Assembly: GCF_009827655.1 (NCBI RefSeq) | Contig: NZ_WTYV01000001.1 | Span: forward strand, 620,001-684,000 | Length of the DNA stretch: 64,000 nucleotides | Direction: 5' to 3' | Source: Alteraurantiacibacter buctensis | GTDB lineage: Bacteria; Pseudomonadota; Alphaproteobacteria; Sphingomonadales; Sphingomonadaceae | Shown here: positions 37,994 to 46,613 of the stretch, one piece after another | Layout: the number at the start of each line of letters is the position of its first letter | Numbering within the stretch: position 1 is the stretch's first letter | Translations under genes and position numbers: made by a program | Notes under the pieces: model-generated | The model's input: only the letters and a program-made list of their open reading frames with translations | What the model was told of the DNA's origin: nothing | The model's database searches: none

Positions 37994-39403
37994 ATGATGA
38001 TGACACACACCTTCGATTCCACCGTCCTTCGCGAATACGACATCCGCGGGATCATCGGCAAAACCCTGGGTGCGGACGATGCCCGCGCTATCGGCAAGGG
38101 CTTCGGCACGCTGGTGCGCCGGGCAGGCGGCAACAAGGTGGTTGTCGGCTATGACGGCCGCGTATCCAGTCCGATGCTGGAACATGCGCTGGTGGAAGGG
38201 CTGACCTCCACCGGGGTGGATGTGCGCTGCATCGGCCTGGGGGCCACGCCCATGCTCTATTATGCCGAAGCCTCAGCCGAAGACGTGCAGGGCGGCATTC
38301 AGATAACCGGCAGCCACAATCCCCCCGATTATAACGGCTTCAAGATGGTATTTCAGGGGCGACCGTTCTTCGGCGCCGACATCCTGAAGCTGGGCGAGAT
38401 GGCGGCGGCGGGCGACTGGGACAGCGGTGTCGGCGGGACCGAGCACGTAGATATCATCGATGCCTATGTCGACCGGCTGCTGCAGGGCCTGGACGGGATC
38501 GATCCCGAGGTCCTGGCCCGTCTCAAGGTGGGCTGGGACGCGGGCAACGGCGCGGCCGGCCCCGCGCTGGAGAAGCTGGCGGCCCGCCTGCCCGGCGAAC
38601 ACCACTTGCTGTACACTGCCGTTGATGGTCATTTTCCCAATCATCACCCTGATCCGACTGTCCCCGAAAACCTTGAGGATTTGCGAAGCCTTGTCTCCGC
38701 AAAGTCCCTCGATTTCGGAGTTGCTTTCGACGGCGATGGCGACCGCATCGGCGCAATCGACGGCGAAGGCCGCATCATCTGGGGCGATCAGCTGCTGATG
38801 ATCTATGCGGAAGAACTCTTAAGTAGAACTCCGGGGGCGACGATCATCGCCGATGTGAAGGCCAGCCGCGCGCTGTTCGACCATGTCACCGCACACGGCG
38901 GCAAGCCGCTGATGTGGAAGACCGGGCACTCGCTGATTAAGTCCAAAATGAAGGAGGCTTCCTCGCCTCTTGCCGGCGAAATGAGCGGCCACGTGTTCTT
39001 TGCCGATGGCTACTATGGCTTCGACGACGCGCTCTATGCCGGGATTCGCCTGATCGCCGCCGCTGCCCGCCTGGGCAAGACGGTCACGCAGTTGCGCGGC
39101 GAGATGCCGGCCATGCTCAACACGCCCGAACTGCGCTTCCAGGTGGACGAGAGCCGCAAGTTTGCCGCGATCGAGGAGGTGAAGGCCCGCCTTGCCAACA
39201 GCCCCGACCAGGTCGACGGCACCGATGGCGTGCGCGTGACCAGCAAGGACGGCTGGTGGCTGCTGCGCGCCAGCAACACGCAGGATGTGCTGGTCGCCCG
39301 TGCCGAAAGCGATACCCAGGAAGGCCTGGACCGGCTGCTGAAGCAGATCGATGACCAGCTGGCCGCCAGCGGGCTTGAGCGGGGGCCGCAGGCAGGGCAT
39401 TAA
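37994..39403 (+). CDS. Phosphomannomutase/phosphoglucomutase
   Basis: A 469-residue alpha-D-phosphohexomutase making Man-1-P or Glc-1-P for surface polysaccharides. Catalytic serine S107 in QITGSHNPPDYNG, metal loop FDGDGDRIGAI, sugar loop GEMSGHVFF and the C-terminal phosphate loop RASNTQDVLVARAES. Three consecutive ATGs open the gene. Codon use changes within it: 38630-38720 and 38815-38985 use CTT, TTA, AGT, AGA and ACT far more than the flanks. Confidence 0.95.
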   Translation: MMMTHTFDSTVLREYDIRGIIGKTLGADDARAIGKGFGTLVRRAGGNKVVVGYDGRVSSPMLEHALVEGLTSTGVDVRCIGLGATPMLYYAEASAEDVQGGIQITGSHNPPDYNGFKMVFQGRPFFGADILKLGEMAAAGDWDSGVGGTEHVDIIDAYVDRLLQGLDGIDPEVLARLKVGWDAGNGAAGPALEKLAARLPGEHHLLYTAVDGHFPNHHPDPTVPENLEDLRSLVSAKSLDFGVAFDGDGDRIGAIDGEGRIIWGDQLLMIYAEELLSRTPGATIIADVKASRALFDHVTAHGGKPLMWKTGHSLIKSKMKEASSPLAGEMSGHVFFADGYYGFDDALYAGIRLIAAAARLGKTVTQLRGEMPAMLNTPELRFQVDESRKFAAIEEVKARLANSPDQVDGTDGVRVTSKDGWWLLRASNTQDVLVARAESDTQEGLDRLLKQIDDQLAASGLERGPQAGH

Positions 39404-39428
39404 TCGCCTCCTGGCAAAGGGGGCTGAA

Positions 39429-40238
39429 ATGGCGGGATTCAAGGCAGCACTGACAGCGGTGATCCTGGCGCTGACGCCGGCGGCCGCGCTAGCGCAGGAC
39501 AGCGATGCCGGTCTGGCCGGCTTCGGCGAGGCGATGGCCGGACTGTTCGCTCCACCCCCGCCGCTCACTGCCGAGGAGCAGGCCCGCCTGCCGCTGGCCA
39601 TGGCCCTCGCCGACAAGGTCGTGCCAGCCGGATCGCTGGGCAGCATGATGGATGGCATGATGGGCGGCATGTTCGGCGCGATCATTGGCACCGATGGCGA
39701 GCCCAGTGCGCGGGATGTCATCAGCCGCCGGGTGGGTGTTTTCTCCGTCGACACTGACGCCATCACCGACCAGCAGGCAACCCGCATCGCCGACCTGCTG
39801 GATCCCGCCTGGCGCGAGCGTGAAACGCGCAGCCGGGAATTTACCGAACAGGCGATGGGCCGGGTGATGCAGGCGGTGGAGCCGGTGGTCCGCCAGGCGA
39901 TTGCCGAGCTTTACGCGATCCATTTCAGCGAGGCGCAACTGGCCGATATCGATGCCTTTTTCGCCACCCCATCGGGCGCGGCCTATGCCCGCCAGTCCTA
40001 CCAGATGGCCAGCGACCCGCGGCTGGCGGGCACGATGATGCGTATGATGCCCGAAGCCATGGGCCAGATGGGATCGATCCAGGCCGAACTGGACGCGGCC
40101 ATGGCGGATCTGCCCCGTCAGCGCAATTATGCCGACCTTACGCCCAACCAGCGCAAGCTGCTGGCCCAGTGGCTGGGCGTGGCGGCGGAGGATCTTGAAT
40201 ACGCGCTGATGGATGCCACCCCGTCCTTCGCCGAATAG
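39429..40238 (+). CDS. DUF2059-type secreted protein
   Basis: A 269-residue exported protein with signal peptide (MAGFKAALTAVILALTPAAA, cut at ALA-Q). The central part is Met/Gly-rich (GSMMDGMMGGMFG). The C-terminal region has a DUF2059-like helical pattern (IAELYAIHFSEAQLADIDAF then FFATPSGAAY). It is probably periplasmic, with unknown function. It starts 25 bases after the mutase. Confidence 0.82.
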   Translation: MAGFKAALTAVILALTPAAALAQDSDAGLAGFGEAMAGLFAPPPPLTAEEQARLPLAMALADKVVPAGSLGSMMDGMMGGMFGAIIGTDGEPSARDVISRRVGVFSVDTDAITDQQATRIADLLDPAWRERETRSREFTEQAMGRVMQAVEPVVRQAIAELYAIHFSEAQLADIDAFFATPSGAAYARQSYQMASDPRLAGTMMRMMPEAMGQMGSIQAELDAAMADLPRQRNYADLTPNQRKLLAQWLGVAAEDLEYALMDATPSFAE

Positions 40239-40320
40239 CGTAAGGGTCGATCGCGGGCGCTGGACAAATCCCCGCGCTCGTTCACACTCTGCCCCGGACA
40301 TCAACGGGCAGGGGCACGGC

Positions 40321-41682
40321 ATGGCAAGCACGGCGGCAAGGGGCGCAACTTCGGGCCTGATCCTCACGCGCAGCCCGCTGCTGCGGATCGTCACCCTGCT
40401 GGTGTTCTACTTCACGCAAGGCTTTCCCATCGGCCTGTTCGTCTATGCCATCCCCGCGTGGATGGCGGCGAACGGGGCCGATACCACGCAGGTGGCCGCC
40501 GTGGTCGGCATGGCCAGCCTGCCGTGGTCGCTGAAGCTGGTGAACGGCTTCATCATCGATCGCTATACCTTCCTGCCAATGGGCCGCCGCCGGGTGTGGA
40601 TCATCGGCGCGCAGAGCCTGCTGGTGCTGGCCCTGCTGGCGGGTGCGCTGATCGCTCCGCTGCCGCTGGACGTGGCGGTGCTTTCTGCCCTGGCGTTCTG
40701 CGCCAACGTGGCGGTGACTTTCCAGGACGTGGGCATCGACAGCCTGGCGGTGGACATCATGCCCGAGGATGAGCGCGCCAAGGCCGGCGGCATCATGGGC
40801 GGGGCGCAACTGCTGGGCATGTCGGCCAGCATGGCGGGCGGCGGCTGGCTGCTGGAGCTGTCGGGCATCACCGGGTGCCTGGCCGTGGGTGCGGTGATCC
40901 CGGCGGCCGTGATGCTGTTCGGCGTGATGCTGCGCGAGCGCGAGGGCGAGCGCCGCCTGCCATGGACTGCGGGGCGTGCGCATCCGCACAACCTGGCGGT
41001 GCAGGTGGAAGCATGGTGGCCGCTGCTGAAAGCCAGCTTCAAGGCGATGGTCGTGCCGCTCAGCCTGTGCCTGATCCCGATCCTGCTGGTCCGCTCGCTC
41101 CATGCGGGTGCCTTTGAAAGCTTCCATCCGGTGATGTTCCAGGAACGGGCCGGGTGGAGCGCCACCGATTACAGCAGCTTCAGCTCGATCCAGAGCCTGA
41201 TTTCCGGTGTCTTTGCCATGATCGTCGGCGGGCCGCTGGTCGCCCGGATCGGGGCGCAGCGGGCGTTGATCTTTGCCTTGGCAGGCGGTGCGGCGGTGAT
41301 CCTGGCGATGGCCCTGCTGCCCCACTTGTGGAGCGAGACCTGGTTCCTGATGACCACGCAGGTGACGCTGGACCTGTTCGCCATGGTCTATTTCGTCTGC
41401 GGCATCACGCTGTCGATGCGGATGTGCGACCTGAAGGTGGCGGCCACCCAGTTCACCGTGTTCATGGCGCTGGGCAACTTCGGCCGCCCGCTGGGGGCCA
41501 GCCTTGCCGCGGCCACCGCCGGGGCGGGCCACCCGGTGCTGATGTACCTGCTGCTGGCCGGGCTGTGGGGCGCGATGGTGGTGCTGATGCTGCTGGTCCG
41601 CTTCCCGCACGAGAACCGCACCCAGCACGTGGTGGCACAGGACTTGCCGCAGGGCGAAGGGCCGCCGCCACGCGTGAACTGA
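40321..41682 (+). CDS. MFS transporter, AmpG-like
   Basis: A 453-residue inner-membrane transporter with about 12 helices. FYFTQGFPIGLFVYAIPAWM in helix 1 and DVGIDSLAVDIMPEDERAKA in the first half are typical of the AmpG/SLC33 group, which imports muropeptides or CoA-linked compounds. The ATG at 40321 lies at the head of helix 1. No recycling genes are adjacent, so the substrate is open. Confidence 0.85.
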   Translation: MASTAARGATSGLILTRSPLLRIVTLLVFYFTQGFPIGLFVYAIPAWMAANGADTTQVAAVVGMASLPWSLKLVNGFIIDRYTFLPMGRRRVWIIGAQSLLVLALLAGALIAPLPLDVAVLSALAFCANVAVTFQDVGIDSLAVDIMPEDERAKAGGIMGGAQLLGMSASMAGGGWLLELSGITGCLAVGAVIPAAVMLFGVMLREREGERRLPWTAGRAHPHNLAVQVEAWWPLLKASFKAMVVPLSLCLIPILLVRSLHAGAFESFHPVMFQERAGWSATDYSSFSSIQSLISGVFAMIVGGPLVARIGAQRALIFALAGGAAVILAMALLPHLWSETWFLMTTQVTLDLFAMVYFVCGITLSMRMCDLKVAATQFTVFMALGNFGRPLGASLAAATAGAGHPVLMYLLLAGLWGAMVVLMLLVRFPHENRTQHVVAQDLPQGEGPPPRVN

Positions 41683-41729
41683 TCGCCCGCGCCGTTGTGG
41701 CGGGGGTCTGGCCCCCCTATCTCTGAGCC

Positions 41730-44180
41730 ATGGCCGCCGCCCCCCCCGTTCGAGCTGCATGGGTTCCCTCGGAGATCGCCCACTGGTTTGCAGGGCGCGG
41801 CTGGACCATCCGTCGCCATCAGCTGGACATGATGGCCGCCGCCGAAGGGGGCCAGCACGCGCTGCTGGTGGCCGATACCGGCGCGGGCAAGACGCTGGCC
41901 GGGTTTCTGCCCACACTCGCTGCCTTCTGCCCGTCGGTGCTGCAGGGTGCGCCCTTGCCTGAAGGGCTGCACACGCTCTACGTCTCGCCGCTGAAGGCGC
42001 TGGCGCACGATGTGCAGCGCAACCTGATCGCCCCGGTGGAAGCCATGGGGCTGCCGGTCACGGTGGAAACGCGCAGCGGCGATACCCCGTCCGATCGCAA
42101 GAAGCGCCAGCGCGCCCGGCCGCCGAGCGTGCTGCTGACCACGCCCGAAAGCCTCAGCCTGCTGCTCAGCTTCCCGGACAGTGTGGACCTGTTCCGCACC
42201 CTGAAGCGCGTGGTGGTGGACGAGGTGCACGCCTTCGCCACCCAGAAGCGCGGCGACCTGCTGGCCCTGTCGCTGGCCCGCCTGCAGACCATTGCGCCCG
42301 CCATGCAGCGCGTGGCCCTGTCCGCCACGCTGGCCGATCCGGCAGGCTTCTGCGCCTGGCTGGCTCCCGATGGCGAGATCGATTCGGTGACGCTGGTGGA
42401 GGGCGAGCCGGGAGCCGAGCCGCTGGTGGAGATCCTTGAGGCCGAGGATGCCCGCGTTCCCTGGGGCGGCCATGCGGCAAGCTGGGCGATCCCGCAGCTT
42501 TACGAGCGGATCAAGGCCAACAAGACCACGCTGGTCTTCACCAACACCCGCTTCCTGGCCGAATACGTGTTCCAGCAATTGTGGGACGTGAACGAGGATA
42601 ACCTGCCGATTGGCGTCCACCACGGTTCGCTCTCTGCGGAAAGCCGGCGCAAGGTGGAGGGGGCCATGGCGCGGGGCGAACTGCGGGCGCTGGTGGCCAC
42701 GGCCAGCCTGGACTTGGGGGTGGATTGGGGCGATATCGACCTGGTGGTGCAGATGGGGGCGCCCAAGGGCTCCAGCCGCCTGCTCCAGCGCGTGGGCCGC
42801 GCCAACCACCGGCTCGACCAGTCAAGCAAGGCGCTGCTGGTGCCGGGCAACCGCTTCGAATTCCTGGAGGCGCTGGCGGCCAAGGATGCGGTGGACGCCG
42901 GGCAGCGCGATGGCGAGGACTTCCGCCCCGGTGCGCTGGACGTGCTGGCCCAGCACCTCATGGCCTGCGCCTGCGCCGCGCCGTTCCACGAACAGGCGCT
43001 GCTGGCCGAGGTGCGCTCCACGCTCGCCTATTCGTGGCTGGACGAAGGCGTGTGGGCCCGCGTGCTCAACTTCGTGGCCACCGGTGGTTATGCGCTGAAG
43101 GCCTATGACCGGTTCCGCCGCATCGTGCGTGACCGGGAAGGGGTGTGGCGGCTGGCCCACCCTGACCAGGCCACGCGCCACCGGATGAACGCGGGGATCA
43201 TCGTCGATTCGGAGATGCTCACCGTGCGCTTTCGCAACGGCAGGTCGCTGGGCAAGGTGGAGGAGCGCTTTGCCGCCAGCTTGCGTCCTGGCGATACCTT
43301 CCAGTTTGCCGGCCTCGGCCTGGAGGTGGAAAGCGTGAAGGACATGGAACTGGTCGTCCGCGCCAGCAGCAAGGCGGCGATGATCCCCAGCTATGGCGGC
43401 CTGCGCCTGCCGCTGACCACCCACCTGGCCGACCGCGTGCGCGCCCTGCTGGTCGATCGCGCCGGCTGGGCCCGCCTGCCGGACGAGGTGCGCGAATGGC
43501 TGGAGGTGCAGGACTGGCGCTCGAAACTGCCCGGGCCGGATAACCTGCTGGTGGAAAGCTTCCCCCACGGCGGGGTGCACTACACGGTCTACTACACCTT
43601 CTGCGGGTGGAACGCCAACCAGTCGCTGGGGATGCTGCTGACCAAGCGGATGGAGGATGCCGGGCTGATGCCGGGCGGCTTCGTGGCCAACGACTATTCG
43701 CTGGCCGTGTGGGGCCTGAAGCCGGTGGAGGACCCCCGGCCCTTGCTCAGCCCGACGATCCTGGCCGAGGAATTCGTCGACTGGGTGCAGGACAGCTACC
43801 TGCTGCGCCGCGCGTTCCGCGAGGTGGCGGTGATCGGCGGGCTGGTGGAACGCCAGCATCCCGGCAAGAAGAAGAGCGGCAGGCAAGTCACCTTCAGCAC
43901 CGACCTGATCTATGACGTGCTGCGCAAGTACGAGCCCGACCACGTGCTGATCGAGGCCGCCTGGGCCGACGCGCGATCCAAGCTGACTGACATGGACCGC
44001 TTGGCGCAGGTGCTGGAGACGAGCGCGCAGCGTGTGGAACACGTGGTGCTCGACCGGGTCAGCCCGCTGGCCGTGCCGGTGCTGGTGATGATCGGGCGCG
44101 AGGCGGTGCCGCAAGGCGCGGCAGACGAGGAGCTGTTGCTGGAGGCGGAGAGCCTGAGCGCGGCAGCGATGCGGGTTTGA
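41730..44180 (+). CDS. Ligase-associated DEXH-box helicase (Lhr-like)
   Basis: An 816-residue superfamily 2 helicase. Walker A VADTGAGKT (48-56), DEVHAFA box, LSATLADP (motif III), TLVFTNTRF (IV), VATASLDLGVDWGDIDLVVQ (V) and LQRVGRANHRLD (VI), then the Lhr-type winged-helix and C-terminal domains. The family is normally linked with an ATP-dependent ligase, exonuclease and PdeM in a DNA-repair cluster; none is seen here. The reading after the ATG passes through a run of eight C (41740-41747). Confidence 0.92.
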   Translation: MAAAPPVRAAWVPSEIAHWFAGRGWTIRRHQLDMMAAAEGGQHALLVADTGAGKTLAGFLPTLAAFCPSVLQGAPLPEGLHTLYVSPLKALAHDVQRNLIAPVEAMGLPVTVETRSGDTPSDRKKRQRARPPSVLLTTPESLSLLLSFPDSVDLFRTLKRVVVDEVHAFATQKRGDLLALSLARLQTIAPAMQRVALSATLADPAGFCAWLAPDGEIDSVTLVEGEPGAEPLVEILEAEDARVPWGGHAASWAIPQLYERIKANKTTLVFTNTRFLAEYVFQQLWDVNEDNLPIGVHHGSLSAESRRKVEGAMARGELRALVATASLDLGVDWGDIDLVVQMGAPKGSSRLLQRVGRANHRLDQSSKALLVPGNRFEFLEALAAKDAVDAGQRDGEDFRPGALDVLAQHLMACACAAPFHEQALLAEVRSTLAYSWLDEGVWARVLNFVATGGYALKAYDRFRRIVRDREGVWRLAHPDQATRHRMNAGIIVDSEMLTVRFRNGRSLGKVEERFAASLRPGDTFQFAGLGLEVESVKDMELVVRASSKAAMIPSYGGLRLPLTTHLADRVRALLVDRAGWARLPDEVREWLEVQDWRSKLPGPDNLLVESFPHGGVHYTVYYTFCGWNANQSLGMLLTKRMEDAGLMPGGFVANDYSLAVWGLKPVEDPRPLLSPTILAEEFVDWVQDSYLLRRAFREVAVIGGLVERQHPGKKKSGRQVTFSTDLIYDVLRKYEPDHVLIEAAWADARSKLTDMDRLAQVLETSAQRVEHVVLDRVSPLAVPVLVMIGREAVPQGAADEELLLEAESLSAAAMRV

Positions 44181-44183
44181 AGG

Positions 44184-44738
44184 TTATTCCACCCAGCTGG
44201 GATCCGCACAGCCACTGGGCAGGCCGCCCGGGTGGTTCACCGCGCGGGGGCGTGGCGTCAGGTCTTCGTAGGTCCTGAAGCGCTCGAGTTCGCCGAAGCA
44301 GAAGCGCCGGTTGCTGCCCACCTTTTCGACCACTGTCGCGAGGGTCAACAGGGTCATGGCATAAGGCGCGTCAGGATCGGGATCGAAGACAATGAAGGGT
44401 TCGAAAGGTTGGGACAGCGTTTCGTCCAGCCTGTCTTCCAGTTCTTCCGGCAAGACCCGGATGCCATTCGATCGCACGACACCATAAGCAGTAACCGAAA
44501 GCCGGATCACGGGCGTTCTGGCCAATGCCAGGCGCTCTTGATGGTCGAGTATGCTCGGCGGCGGCAGGTTGACCATCAGGGTGTGCGTGGGTGTTTTGTC
44601 GGTTGCGGCAACCAGCGCCATCGCCAGCAGCAGAACACCAGCGAGCGGACCCATTTGTATACGCCTTATCGGCTGGCCATGATCGAAGACGGCGACGGCG
44701 TGGCGCAGCCGCCGCCTTCGGGATGGCGGGCTGGTCAC
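44184..44738 (-). CDS. Divergent ExbD-like protein lacking the transmembrane aspartate
   Basis: A 184-residue protein from GTG 44738, which overlaps the exbD stop (GTGA); ATG 44654 is a weaker alternative. The single transmembrane segment reads MGPLAGVLLLAMALVAATDKTP and aligns with the TTPLIDVLLVLLVMLILAVP of its neighbours. The essential Asp is replaced by Gly (G34). The periplasmic part has ExbD-like VIRLSVTAYGVVRSNGIRV and a FGELERFRTY tail comparable to the GNEQFRQFG of the neighbours. A 30-residue extra tail follows. Without the Asp it cannot carry protons alone and may be structural or regulatory. Confidence 0.75.
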   Translation of the reverse strand: MTSPPSRRRRLRHAVAVFDHGQPIRRIQMGPLAGVLLLAMALVAATDKTPTHTLMVNLPPPSILDHQERLALARTPVIRLSVTAYGVVRSNGIRVLPEELEDRLDETLSQPFEPFIVFDPDPDAPYAMTLLTLATVVEKVGSNRRFCFGELERFRTYEDLTPRPRAVNHPGGLPSGCADPSWVE

Positions 44739-45214
44739 TTGCCGAACTGGCGGAACTGCTCGTTGCCGATAAAGGCCAGATTTTCGATCCGCTCCTCGCC
44801 CGTCAACGCGATCACGTGGACCACCGCGTTATAGCTGGCCTGCGGGTCGGGCTCGAAGCCGACCACCGGCTGCTCGGCCTGCGCCGCCACCCGGGCAAGG
44901 CGCTGGCGCAGGGTGGCACTGTCGACCGGCTGGCCATCCCAGTACGGCTGGCCGGCGGCATCGACGGTCAGGCTCACCTGCTCCACCCGGCTGACCGATG
45001 TGCCGTCCTGCGGCAGGTCCACCGGCGTCTGGTGGGTGGCGATCGGCACTGCCAGGATCAGCATGACCAGCAGCACCAGCAGCACGTCGATCAGCGGGGT
45101 GGTGTTCATCTCCATCATCGGCTTGCTGGCAGCGGCACCGTAGGCATCGGCGCGATAGGCCGGATAGGGGCGGCGGAAACGGCGGACGGGTTGGGGAAGG
45201 GCCTGGACAGTCAT
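44735..45214 (-). CDS. exbD: ExbD-family energy transducer subunit (third copy)
   Basis: A 159-residue ExbD/TolR protein. Compared with the other copies it has a longer, basic N-terminus (QPVRRFRRPYPAYRADAYG), then MMEMNTTPLIDVLLVLLVML with the proton-carrying Asp43. The periplasmic domain ends FIGNEQFRQFGK. It stands apart from the tonB operon behind a terminator and its own promoter, and is coupled to the Asp-less paralogue. Confidence 0.92.
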   Translation of the reverse strand: MTVQALPQPVRRFRRPYPAYRADAYGAAASKPMMEMNTTPLIDVLLVLLVMLILAVPIATHQTPVDLPQDGTSVSRVEQVSLTVDAAGQPYWDGQPVDSATLRQRLARVAAQAEQPVVGFEPDPQASYNAVVHVIALTGEERIENLAFIGNEQFRQFGK

Positions 45215-45262
45215 GGCGATGCCTCCTCTCGGATCCTGCCGTCTTGTGCAACAGGTAACAAG

Positions 45263-45291
45263 ATAACATCACCACCCAGGCGCTTTGTCAA
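45263..45291 (-). promoter_or_regulatory. Sigma70-like promoter for the third exbD
   Basis: On the minus strand, TTGACA (45286-45291) is followed by a 17-base spacer and TGTTAT (45263-45268), about 50 bases upstream of the start codon. The -35 is a perfect consensus and the -10 matches 4 of 6, in an AT-rich pocket. This makes the last two genes an independent unit. Confidence 0.75.
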
Positions 45292-45458
45292 GTCCACAAG
45301 TTGGGAAGGCGTTGGAGGCACGCGGCGCTGGTGGTGGGCAGCGCCGCGGCAAGCCTGGATGGCCTCCTGGCTTGCCGAGGAAGGACCATCGCTCTTGTGC
45401 ATGAGGCCGGGGACGGGGCCTTGGTGCCGTTCTCCCCACGCCGCCTTCCGCCCAAAGA

Positions 45459-45486
45459 AAAAGGGGCGGTGTTACCCGCCCCTTGA
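45459..45486 (-). terminator. Rho-independent terminator of the tonB operon
   Basis: Minus strand: AAGGGGCGGG-TAACA-CCGCCCCTT followed by TTTCTTT. It lies about 30 bases after the second exbD stop. The rest of 45215-45516 holds only this and the promoter at 45263. Confidence 0.88.
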
Positions 45487-45516
45487 TCTTGCTGTCAGCG
45501 AAAAGCCGGTGAAGGC

Positions 45517-45948
45517 TTACTTGCCGAACTGGCGATACCGCTCGTTACCCACGAAGCCGAACTTGGTCACGCCCGAGCTCTTGATGATGTTGAGCACCTG
45601 CGACGAGATCTCGTAGCTGGCCTGGGCTTCCGGCTCGAACTGCAGTTCCGGCTCGACCGAGTAGGTCAGCGTCTGCTGCAGCTGGTAGACCAGACCGCCC
45701 TGGTTGACGGGATTGCCGTTCCACAGGATCTCGCCACCCGGGGTGATCACCACCTTGTTGATCACGGGATCGGGCGGAGGAACCAGCGGGGGCGGGCTCG
45801 GCGCGGGCAGGTCGATGTTGACCGCGTGGGTAGCAATCGGGATGGACATGATGAAGCAGATGAGGAGCACGAGCAGCACGTCGATCAACGGCGTGGTGTT
45901 CATTTCCATCATCGGCTCGCCATCGTCGCTGCCGCCTGACATTGCCAT
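45517..45948 (-). CDS. exbD: ExbD-family protein (second copy)
   Basis: A 143-residue ExbD/TolR protein: short acidic N-terminus, then MMEMNTTPLIDVLLVLLICF with Asp23 in the single transmembrane helix, and a periplasmic domain with the Pro-rich linker PAPSPPPLVPPP and tail FVGNERYRQFGK. With ExbB it harvests the proton gradient for TonB. 39 bases after the first exbD. Confidence 0.94.
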   Translation of the reverse strand: MAMSGGSDDGEPMMEMNTTPLIDVLLVLLICFIMSIPIATHAVNIDLPAPSPPPLVPPPDPVINKVVITPGGEILWNGNPVNQGGLVYQLQQTLTYSVEPELQFEPEAQASYEISSQVLNIIKSSGVTKFGFVGNERYRQFGK

Positions 45949-45987
45949 GTTGTGTTACTCCTCAGACTATCTCGATCCGACCGGGGC

Positions 45988-46527
45988 TTAGTTGCCCGGA
46001 TCGATCGGGTTCGAGATGAAGCCGACCGTGGGATAACCGGCCGCCTGGATGTTGTAGATGGTGCCGGCAACGCAGCGCCACGGGGCGTTTACGTCACCAC
46101 GGATGTGAACCTGCGGGATAAGGTCCGGGTTCGCCATCATGGCTTCGGCACCGCCGGCGCGCTTCACGAGCTGGTCCAGCCGCTGGAACGCCTTGTCGTA
46201 CAGTTCCTGCGAGTCCACCGGGGTCACGTTGTTGAAGAACACCCGGCATTCACCGTTGCGCGACGCGCCCGCATAGGCCGTGTCCGTAAACCCCGGCTCA
46301 AGTCCGGCGTCGTCGGTGGTGGTGATGGTGATCAGGAGGTTCTCCACCTTGTTGTCCGATTCGATCGACCGGATGATCGGGATCTTCAGTTCCTCGACCG
46401 TCTGGATCGCCACCGGAACGGCGATGATGAAGATGATCAGCAGCACCAGCATCACGTCCACCAGCGGGGTCGTGTTGATGTCGGACATCGGCTTTTCGTC
46501 GCCGTCTCCGCCCAATGCAATGGCCAT
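45988..46527 (-). CDS. exbD: ExbD-family protein (first copy)
   Basis: A 179-residue ExbD/TolR protein with MSDINTTPLVDVMLVLLIIF; the proton-pathway Asp is residue 24. It is longer than the other copies in the periplasmic domain, which carries ASRNGECRVFFNN. It follows exbB and precedes the second exbD. Confidence 0.93.
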   Translation of the reverse strand: MAIALGGDGDEKPMSDINTTPLVDVMLVLLIIFIIAVPVAIQTVEELKIPIIRSIESDNKVENLLITITTTDDAGLEPGFTDTAYAGASRNGECRVFFNNVTPVDSQELYDKAFQRLDQLVKRAGGAEAMMANPDLIPQVHIRGDVNAPWRCVAGTIYNIQAAGYPTVGFISNPIDPGN

Positions 46528-46613
46528 GTTACTTGTCCTGTTTCAAATGGGGCTGGCTGGGTTGGCGGCGGGGCTGGCCAATGGCCGGGCCCCGCCGATG
46601 AACCAGATCAGCC

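Noticed and set aside
44654-44656. ATG 44654 as the start of the Asp-less ExbD paralogue
   Set aside because: It begins right at the membrane segment and gives no cytoplasmic N-terminus. GTG 44738 overlaps the previous stop and keeps ExbD topology.
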